Shown here: positions 1 through 7,574 of the stretch, piece by piece
Numbering within the stretch: the stretch's first letter is position 1
Layout of the letters: every line of letters starts with the position of its first letter
Assembly (NCBI GenBank): GCA_937928615.1
Contig: CALFWI010000182.1
Coordinates: 1-32,145 of the forward strand
DNA from: an uncultured Saprospiraceae bacterium
GTDB taxonomy: Bacteria; Bacteroidota; Bacteroidia; Chitinophagales; Saprospiraceae
DNA length: 32,145 bases
Direction: 5' to 3'
Program-made: the position numbers and the translations under genes
The notes under the pieces: model-generated
The model's input: the letters and a program-made list of their open reading frames with translations, nothing else
What the model was told of the DNA's origin: nothing
Database searches by the model: none

Positions 1-352
1 TGGAAAAATAATAAGGTCAAGAGACTACTAAATGCTAAGTAATAATTTATTTTTTTCATGGTTTAAATTTTTTAATTTGAGATAACAGTACGGTGAAATT
101 TGTCCTCGATTTAACGGAATTCATTTATCAACAAAGACCTAGACTACCAGGAAAAAGGTTGGGTTTTTATCTAAATTTTTATTTATACTAATATGTTAAT
201 TTTTGTTATAAAGTCGCAATTAGCCTATAATTTCCATAAATTTGAGCTTTCCCTCCTTTCCATTACTAATACTACCTTTTTAAGTATAACGAAACAACAT
301 ATAGAATTAGAGCTATAGATATGCTCGTTAAACAACAAAAAATCCACTATTT

Positions 353-2641
353 ATGAAATGGACATGGTTTACCCGTTTGTTATTGTTTGCTATTTTATTT
401 AATAGCCAATTAGACTTATCTGCTCAAAATGTTATTTTGACGAGTCAAGCGGAAGTCAATGCTTTTACTGGTACTAAGATTAATGGTTATCTATTAATTA
501 AAGGAGAAAATATTACGAATCTCCATAAATTGAGTACGCTAGATAGCGTTATGGGAGGTGTATTTATTGAGTATAATCGAAAACTGAAAGATTTAGATGG
601 ATTAGATAGTTTGCTTTACATTAAGAAGACGCTGTTGATTGAAGGAAACACAGAATTAGATTCTATCAATGCTTTTGGATTAGTAAAAGAAATTGGTGGG
701 CCACTTATCCTTAGAAAAAATTTCCTTTTAGAAGATTGTTGTGCTTTTTACCCACTTCTTGAAGCGGAGGTAATTAAAGGAGGAACTTTTATTAGTGACA
801 ATAAAGCTTGTAAAAGCGAAAAAGAATTAAGAGAAAATTGTGATTCAGATACCGATAAAGATGGTAAAGATGATACGGATGATGCTTGTCCAAATGACCC
901 AAATAAAATACAACCAGGTATTTGTGGATGCGGTGTAGCAGAAACAGATAGTGACAACGACGGAACACCTGATTGTAAGGATAAATGCCCTAATGACCCA
1001 GATAAAATAGCTGCGGGCAGTTGTGGTTGTGGAGAAACTGATAAAGATAGTGATAATGATGGAGTCGCTGATTGCGAAGACGAATGTCCTTATAATGCAG
1101 ATATAACAGAAGTGGGGATTTGTGGTTGCGAAAACCCAAGAATAGTAGATATTACCATTGCTAATATTGGTGAATGTGATGATAGAGGAACGGCGTCTTC
1201 TTTAGATGATACTTATACTGTAGATGTAACGGTTACTTTTGAACGAATACCTACTTCTGGAACAGTGTTAGTTACTGGACATACGAATGCGGAACTTACT
1301 TTTTCTCCAGCATCTATTTCAACCAGTTATACCTTGTTCGATTTACCTTTTACTGCAAATGGTCGACTGATTGAGGTCATCGCTACTTTTGAAGGCAATG
1401 GACATTGTACTAAAAGAAGAGTTTATGGTATTCGAGCGCCTCAAAGTTGTTCTACAGGGGCTTGTGATCCTCCAAGTAATAGTACAGTAGATACAGAAAA
1501 TTATTTAAATGGGGCATTGATTTCCTGGCCGAATTTAGGGGTAGGGATAGATTATGAATTGGATTACAGACCAATAGGTACAGACGTTTGGGCATCGAAA
1601 TCAATTAAAACTAACGAGTTATTAATTAGTGATTTAATAGAAAGCACGACTTATGATTATCGAATTCGCTCGATTTGTGATGGACAAAGAGAATCGACTT
1701 ATTTAACAAGTCAATTTACGACTATTAGTAAGGAATGTAATTTAACCAATGCGACTATCCAAAATGTGAATTGCCAAGATAATGGAACACCAACGGATGC
1801 ATCAGATGATTATTTGACTTTTGATTTAATGGTAACAGGAACAAATGTAGGGGATGGATTTACTATTAATAAGGTAGTAGGTGAAAATAGTGGGAAATAT
1901 AATACGATTAATACTTATAGCACTGCCATGGGGAGTTTTGGAAATGATGATATTTTGATTGTCATTACAGATAATACTGATTCAATCTGTCAATTGGAAG
2001 CTATGTTAGTAGGCCCTGAAACTTGTGATGACGATTGTCAAATTAGTAGTATTTCTTTGGGTGAAGTTCATAGTTGTCATGAAGGAAGTCGTTTTACTTT
2101 AAATGACGATTTTATCATAGCAGATATAGTGGTGCATTTTAAAAATGTTCCTGAAAAAGGGCATTTAAGATTGGAAGCAGGTAGATTTTTTCAAAGTGTG
2201 AATGTGAGTAGATTACAAGGTGAAAATAGTCATGTTTTTAAACGAATCATAGTCCCAACTACAGGAAAGGATTTTTCTTTTAAAGCTATATTTTCTAAAG
2301 AAAAGACTTGTGTTTACACGGAGGAATTTACAGGACTTACCATTGGAGAAGATAAATTTTGTGGAGATGATTCCAGAATAGGCCTTGCTATTACCACACC
2401 GCTAAATTCAACGACCGCCTTAACAATTTATCCAAATCCAGTAAACGAGACTTTATTCCTAAATTATCAAGCAACGACAGCAACGCCTGTCGTAGAAATA
2501 TTTGATTTATTAGGACAGCGAGTAATGCATCAAGTAATGGACAAAAAAGAATTGAATATTGGGTATTTAGAGAAAGGCTTATACCATTTGGTTATAAGAG
2601 ATGGCATGGATATTCAAACTAGAAAATTCATTAAAAATTAA
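353..2641 (+). CDS. Secreted multidomain protein: signal peptide, thrombospondin type-3-like Ca-binding repeats, fibronectin III-like domain, C-terminal T9SS sorting domain
   Basis: Complete 762-aa ORF; N-terminal hydrophobic signal; repeated DxDxDG...CPNDPxK...GxCGCG units; FN3-like segment (ALISWPNLGVGIDYELDYRPIG...); tail LTIYPNPVNETLFLNY...GLYHLVIRDG...RKFIKN typical of T9SS type A sorting domains. Confidence 0.9.
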   Translation: MKWTWFTRLLLFAILFNSQLDLSAQNVILTSQAEVNAFTGTKINGYLLIKGENITNLHKLSTLDSVMGGVFIEYNRKLKDLDGLDSLLYIKKTLLIEGNTELDSINAFGLVKEIGGPLILRKNFLLEDCCAFYPLLEAEVIKGGTFISDNKACKSEKELRENCDSDTDKDGKDDTDDACPNDPNKIQPGICGCGVAETDSDNDGTPDCKDKCPNDPDKIAAGSCGCGETDKDSDNDGVADCEDECPYNADITEVGICGCENPRIVDITIANIGECDDRGTASSLDDTYTVDVTVTFERIPTSGTVLVTGHTNAELTFSPASISTSYTLFDLPFTANGRLIEVIATFEGNGHCTKRRVYGIRAPQSCSTGACDPPSNSTVDTENYLNGALISWPNLGVGIDYELDYRPIGTDVWASKSIKTNELLISDLIESTTYDYRIRSICDGQRESTYLTSQFTTISKECNLTNATIQNVNCQDNGTPTDASDDYLTFDLMVTGTNVGDGFTINKVVGENSGKYNTINTYSTAMGSFGNDDILIVITDNTDSICQLEAMLVGPETCDDDCQISSISLGEVHSCHEGSRFTLNDDFIIADIVVHFKNVPEKGHLRLEAGRFFQSVNVSRLQGENSHVFKRIIVPTTGKDFSFKAIFSKEKTCVYTEEFTGLTIGEDKFCGDDSRIGLAITTPLNSTTALTIYPNPVNETLFLNYQATTATPVVEIFDLLGQRVMHQVMDKKELNIGYLEKGLYHLVIRDGMDIQTRKFIKN

Positions 2642-2676
2642 ATAATAGTGTTTATTCTAAAATAAATCGTATGGAA

Positions 2677-2709
2677 AATGCTTCCAGAACTTGGAGTTCT
2701 GGAAGCATT
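2677..2709. repeat. Perfect palindrome AATGCTTCCAGAACT-TGG-AGTTCTGGAAGCATT, nested in an outer 12-bp inverted repeat (2651-2662 / 2715-2726); possible terminator
   Basis: Direct reading: 15-bp arms, 3-nt loop; outer TTTATTCTAAAA / TTTTAGAATAAA. Confidence 0.9.
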
Positions 2710-2861
2710 AAGCCTTTTAGAATAAAGTCTAATAGGGAATAAAAAAATACAGATTTAGACTAAAGAAAAAGTGATAGTTTCTAATTTGAAGCTATCGCTT
2801 TTTTTATTTTTAAGAAAAGACACTTATTTTGGCGTTTTATTTTTTTTAAAAAAATTTGGTA

Positions 2862-4535
2862 ATGACTCATTCCTACCTTAAAAATCTGATTTTATACTTC
2901 TTTTCTTTATTCTTCATTTTCTTCTCTTGTAATACTTATAAACATCCAGATTTTTCTAAAAAAGATGTTCGAAAAGCGCAAAAAGTAATTGGGGTAGATT
3001 TTTCTAAAAATGCCATTGATACGATGTATCGTTATTTAGGAAGAAATCAAACAGGTTATGATTCTTCTAGAGTTTATGCCATCGACAATGAAGTTTTTCC
3101 AGCCTTGCTTTTTGACCCACATCCAAACGGTTTCGTCATTCCTAAACAACAAATTCCTAATAACTGGGAGGTTACTAAAGAGGTGATTTTACCCCTAAAT
3201 GAGGAAACCATTGCCTTTTATACGATTCCGCAATTGGCGGCATTGCTCCAGTCTCAACAGATTACAGCGGAGGCATTGACTAAAATTTATATTAATCGCA
3301 TTAAAAAATATGATGATATTTTGCAAGCAGTAACTACTTTAACGGAGGACAGAGCTTTAACACAAGCTAAAAAGGTAGATGCAGAAATTGCTGCGGGAAA
3401 TTATAAAGGATTATTACATGGAATCCCATATGGTACGAAAGATTTAATGGCGGTAAAAGGGTATAAAACAACTTGGGGAGCTGCTCCTTATAAAAATCAA
3501 ATGATTGATTATACGGCAAGTGTGATTGAGAAATTAGATGAGGCAGGTGCTATTTTGATTGCAAAATTAACCTCTGGGGCTTTGGCAAGAGGAGATGTTT
3601 GGTATGGCGGAAAAACCAAGAACCCTTGGGATATTACACAAGGTGCCAGTGGTTCTTCTGCTGGTCCTGGAGCAGCTACGGCAGCTGGTTTGGTTGCGTT
3701 TGCTTTAGGAACAGAAACACTAGGCTCTATTGTTTCTCCATCTAATCGTTGCGGATTGACTGGATTACGGCCTACTTATGGTCGAGTGACAAGATATGGC
3801 GTGATGCCGCTTTCTTGGTCAATGGATAAAGTCGGTCCGATGTGTCGGAGTGCAGAAGATTGTGCGATTGTTTTTGAGGCTATTCGTGGTACAGATGGTA
3901 AAGATAGAACCGTAAGGGATGCCGCTTTTAATTATACAAACGACCTTGATTTAAATACCTTAAAAGTGGGGTATTTAAAGGAATATTTTGACAAGGATAC
4001 TACCGTTATTGGGGAGAATAATCGAATAGCATTAACTACTTTAAAAACAATGGGCTTAAATATTGAGGCTGTTAGTTTTCCTAAAGATTTTCCTTATGCG
4101 ATTTTTGATGTAATTTTACGTGCAGAAGCAGGAACTTTCTTTGATGAATTAGTCCGTTCGGAAGAAGTAGATAAAATGGTTCAGCAAGATTATCGATCTA
4201 GGGCGAACTCGTTACGACAAGCTAGATTCATCCCTGCAATAGAATATTTACAAGCTAACCGACATAGAAAAGTTTTAATTGAAAAAATGCATAAAATTTT
4301 TCAAAATTATGATGTCATTATTAGTCCTACTTTTGGCGGACGGCAACTATTAATTACTAATTTGACTGGGCATCCGGCAGTAGCTTTGCCAAATGGATTT
4401 GATGAAAAAGGAAGACCTACTAGTATTACTTTATTGGGGAATTTGTATGAGGAAGGTGTTTTATTAGGACTCGCTAAACGATTTCAAGAGAAGACTAATT
4501 TTGATGAACTAAACCCTCCTAATTATAAGGAGTAA
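2862..4535 (+). CDS. Amidase signature family protein, probable lipoprotein
   Basis: Amidase signature elements GTKD (catalytic Lys), GASGSSAGPGAA (cis-Ser) and GSIVSPS (nucleophile Ser). Lipobox-like FFSCN after a hydrophobic N-terminus. ATG at 2862 preferred over TTG at 2856. Confidence 0.92.
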   Translation: MTHSYLKNLILYFFSLFFIFFSCNTYKHPDFSKKDVRKAQKVIGVDFSKNAIDTMYRYLGRNQTGYDSSRVYAIDNEVFPALLFDPHPNGFVIPKQQIPNNWEVTKEVILPLNEETIAFYTIPQLAALLQSQQITAEALTKIYINRIKKYDDILQAVTTLTEDRALTQAKKVDAEIAAGNYKGLLHGIPYGTKDLMAVKGYKTTWGAAPYKNQMIDYTASVIEKLDEAGAILIAKLTSGALARGDVWYGGKTKNPWDITQGASGSSAGPGAATAAGLVAFALGTETLGSIVSPSNRCGLTGLRPTYGRVTRYGVMPLSWSMDKVGPMCRSAEDCAIVFEAIRGTDGKDRTVRDAAFNYTNDLDLNTLKVGYLKEYFDKDTTVIGENNRIALTTLKTMGLNIEAVSFPKDFPYAIFDVILRAEAGTFFDELVRSEEVDKMVQQDYRSRANSLRQARFIPAIEYLQANRHRKVLIEKMHKIFQNYDVIISPTFGGRQLLITNLTGHPAVALPNGFDEKGRPTSITLLGNLYEEGVLLGLAKRFQEKTNFDELNPPNYKE

Positions 4536-4550
4536 CTGAAATGTAAAAAA

Positions 4551-4586
4551 CCGTAAGTATTCTGTGATAGAATGCTTACGGCTTTT
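4551..4586 (+). terminator. Intrinsic terminator downstream of amidase
   Basis: CCGTAAGTATTCT-gtgat-AGAATGCTTACGG stem (13 bp, one G-T) followed by CTTTT. Confidence 0.8.
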
Positions 4587-4709
4587 AGCAAGGTGCTCTC
4601 AGTGGAGAGCGTGTGATTTGTTAGATTGAGGCTTAGGGCAAAGTAGTAAATACGAATTGTCGTGTCAGTTGAATAACTTTAACTGTTACTACTTACTGCC
4701 ACTAGTCAC

Positions 4710-4940
4710 TTACGCTTCTACAGTTGCTTGCGCACTATACTTTAAAATGTTCTGAAGTGCAGAACTAGTAGGCGCAAAAGTAGCTTTTGGAAGCTCCATG
4801 TAACCGCTCATCAATGTTTGATAATTATCAAACAAATCAGCGTCTATGGTTAAAGCTTCTTGAATAGCTAGTGTTTTGATGGCAGAAGTTTCTTTGTAAA
4901 TAAACCTAACTAAATCGTTGTTCGTAAAGGTTTGCTTCAT
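4710..4940 (-). CDS. Small conserved-looking hypothetical protein (76 aa)
   Basis: ORF from ATG at 4940 (the track start at 4964 is TTG): MKQTFTNNDLVRFIYKETSAIKTLAIQEALTIDADLFDNYQTLMSGYMELPKATFAPTSSALQNILKYSAQATVEA. Resembles short anti-sigma-like Bacteroidota proteins, but only weakly. Confidence 0.65.
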   Translation of the reverse strand: MKQTFTNNDLVRFIYKETSAIKTLAIQEALTIDADLFDNYQTLMSGYMELPKATFAPTSSALQNILKYSAQATVEA

Positions 4941-5170
4941 GAAAAATGTTTGTAGTAAAAACAAAATAATTAATTAATTCTTTTTTTTGAATTTACTTGT
5001 TTTTGAAATAAAAATTACATCTATTAAACTAAAGCGAGAATCGAATTATTGTATCAATTGAAAAAAATATTAGCCTTTTTATAACATTAACAAAAACGAA
5101 TATATTTAAACCTAAGGGATTCAAATTATAAGTAGCTAGGAAATTATATCCGTTTAGTATCTAAATTTTC

Positions 5171-5201
5171 TTGCTGTATTTATTAAAATACCGTATATTT
5201 G
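5171..5201 (+). promoter_or_regulatory. Predicted Bacteroidota primary-sigma promoter for rimP-nusA(-infB)
   Basis: TTG (5171-5173), 20-nt spacer, TATATTTG (5194-5201), matching the Bacteroidota -33/-7 consensus TTG/TTTG...TAnnTTTG. Confidence 0.65.
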
Positions 5202-5219
5202 CAGTCAAATAGTAAAAAA

Positions 5220-5258
5220 CACAGGAGAGGGAGCAATTAGCTCCCTCTTTTTTGTGTC
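5220..5258 (+). promoter_or_regulatory. Structured 5' leader hairpin with T-tract upstream of rimP (candidate attenuator)
   Basis: ACACAGGAGAGGGAGC-AATTA-GCTCCCTCTTTTTTGTGT: perfect GAGGGAGC/GCTCCCTC stem followed by TTTTTT, lying between the predicted promoter and the rimP start. Confidence 0.65.
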
Positions 5259-5301
5259 CTAACTAAAAATCTGACTAAGAGACAACAAAAAAGTAAGGAC
5301 T

Positions 5302-5784
5302 TTGATTGAGCAAAAAATAACCGCTTTATTAGCTGAAAAATTTACAGAAGAAGATTATGCAGATTTCTTTATTGTAGAGATAAAATTGCATAGCAATAAT
5401 AAATTGGAAGTCTTCATTGATAGCGATACGTCATTGCCATTGTCAAAATGTCAGAAAATTAGCCGCTATTTAGAATACCATATTGATGAGCATCAATGGT
5501 TAGGAGAAAAGTATATTATTGAGGTGTCTTCTCCAGGAATTAGTAGACCACTAACTTTAGCTAGGCAATATCAAAAAAATATTGGTAGAAAGTTATCTAT
5601 TAATTTTTTAGTAGATGGTGTGAAAGGTAGAGAAGGAATCTTAGTAGATGCTAATGAAACGGCTTGCTTTATAGAAGAAAAAGTAGTTTTGAAAGAAGGA
5701 AAGAAAAAAATAAGAACAAAAGAAATTACAGAAGTACCATACGATGCGATAAAAAAAGCAGTGATAAAACCTGCCTTTAAATAA
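5302..5784 (+). CDS. rimP: Ribosome maturation factor RimP
   Basis: RimP-like sequence (KLEVFIDSDTSLPLSKCQKISRYLEYHID...YIIEVSSPGISRPLTLARQYQKNIGRKL), directly upstream of nusA; TTG start. Confidence 0.93.
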   Translation: MIEQKITALLAEKFTEEDYADFFIVEIKLHSNNKLEVFIDSDTSLPLSKCQKISRYLEYHIDEHQWLGEKYIIEVSSPGISRPLTLARQYQKNIGRKLSINFLVDGVKGREGILVDANETACFIEEKVVLKEGKKKIRTKEITEVPYDAIKKAVIKPAFK

Positions 5785-5857
5785 AATTAAATCCCTTGAT
5801 AATACCAAAAGCGTTATTATTAACAAGGATAAAATCTGACATAAAAATTTAAAAGCG

Positions 5858-7096
5858 ATGATGAATCTCGTTGATACTTTCTCTGAATTTAAAGCAGGGA
5901 AAAACATTGACCGTCCGACAATGGTTAGAGTATTAGAGGACGTATTTAGAACCTTAATTAAAAAGAAGTTTGGTTCTGATGAGAATTTTGATGTGATTGT
6001 AAACACCACTAAGGGAGACCTTGAATTGTGGCGGGTAAGAGAAATTGTACCAGATGGAGAGGTAACAGATGATAAAAGCCAAATTTCTATCTCAGAAGCA
6101 TTAAGTATTGATGATGATTATGAAATTGGAGAGGAATGCTATGAACAATTGCAATTAAAAGATTTTGGTAGAAGAGCAATTATGGCAGCTCGTCAGACAC
6201 TAATCTCCAGAATTATGGAATTAGAGAAAGATGAGATTTATAAAAAATACATGGAACAAGTGGGTACTATTGTACTTTGCGAAGTCCACCAAATTCTGAA
6301 AAGAGAACTACTTGTACTAGATGATAAGACAGGAAACGAATTAATCTTACCTAGAAAGGAAATGATTAATGGTGACTTTTTCCGAAAAGGGGACATGGTT
6401 AAAGGAGTGATTAAGAATGTAGAGATGAAAAACAATACCCCTATTGTTATCTTATCTAGAACTGATAATTTATTTTTATCTAAATTATTGGAACAAGAAG
6501 TACCTGAAATTGAAGATGGTTTAATTACTATTCAAAAAATTGTAAGATTACCTGGAGAGCGTGCTAAAGTAGCTGTAGAGTCTTATGATGATAGAATTGA
6601 CCCAGTTGGCGCTTGTGTAGGTATGAAAGGGTCGAGAATTCACGGTATTGTCCGAGAATTGAAAAATGAAAATATTGATATTATCAACTTTACCAATAAT
6701 GAATCTTTATTAATCCAAAGAGCACTGACACCAGCTAGAGTAAGTTCGATTGATTTGGATACTGAAAATAAGAGAGCATCTGTGTACTTAAAGCCAGATC
6801 AAGTTTCATTAGCTATTGGAAAAGGAGGGACTAATATTAAACTAGCAAGTTTATTGACAGAATACGAAATCGACGTTTACAGAGAGAATGATACAACAGA
6901 ATTAGACGATGTAGATTTAGATGAATTCTCTGATGAAATCGAAGACTGGATTATTGAAGAATTGAAAGCTATTGGCTGCGATACAGCTAGAAGTGTACTT
7001 GAATTGAGTGTCAAAGAATTGGTTAGAAGAACCGATTTGGAAGAAGAAACAATCGGTACTGTATTGAAAGTATTAGAAGCTGAATTTGAAGACTAA
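5858..7096 (+). CDS. nusA: Transcription termination/antitermination factor NusA
   Basis: S1 and KH domain sequences (GERAKVAVESYDDRIDPVGACVGMKGSRIHGIVRELKNENIDIINF...ALTPARV...SLAIGKGGTNIKLAS); gene order rimP-nusA-infB. Confidence 0.97.
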   Translation: MMNLVDTFSEFKAGKNIDRPTMVRVLEDVFRTLIKKKFGSDENFDVIVNTTKGDLELWRVREIVPDGEVTDDKSQISISEALSIDDDYEIGEECYEQLQLKDFGRRAIMAARQTLISRIMELEKDEIYKKYMEQVGTIVLCEVHQILKRELLVLDDKTGNELILPRKEMINGDFFRKGDMVKGVIKNVEMKNNTPIVILSRTDNLFLSKLLEQEVPEIEDGLITIQKIVRLPGERAKVAVESYDDRIDPVGACVGMKGSRIHGIVRELKNENIDIINFTNNESLLIQRALTPARVSSIDLDTENKRASVYLKPDQVSLAIGKGGTNIKLASLLTEYEIDVYRENDTTELDDVDLDEFSDEIEDWIIEELKAIGCDTARSVLELSVKELVRRTDLEEETIGTVLKVLEAEFED

Positions 7097-7574
7097 TTGA
7101 CTATTTTTTAAGAATGAATTAACTTGTTAACTATTTTTAATACAAGATTATTCATCTTTAGTGCCATCAATTCTAGAAAAAAAACTATCCTCAGGAACTA
7201 ATTGATCTAATTTTATATTAAATCTATTAAAAAAGAGCAGATAATAGTGGTTTTTTTAAAATGACAGCTAAGTAGCAATAAGAATTCTGTAACTTTGTAG
7301 GATATTATTAAAAAATAGGGTCTTTATTTTTTGTAGGAATGAAAAGACATACAAAAAAGAGCTCAATTACTTTTTATTATCATATAAGTATAATTAATAA
7401 CGCCGCTCATCAATTGTAGAATTGGGGAGAGAACAGGCAAGTGCAAAATCTCTTTCTCTTTTATGATTTTAATAAGAATCGTTAAAGGGAATTAAGAACA
7501 CTTCAACATCAAGTTAATTTTAGATGTTGTTTAACAAAATCAAGGAATTTCTAAAAGAGCGGAAAAGGAATTTA

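Noticed and set aside
1-352. Left-edge AT-rich sequence examined for genes or RNAs
   Set aside because: No ORF, tRNA-like or convincing promoter pattern could be supported.
5641-6009. 122-aa minus-strand ORF overlapping rimP/nusA
   Set aside because: Antisense to two well-supported conserved genes; composition is a by-product of A-rich coding sequence.
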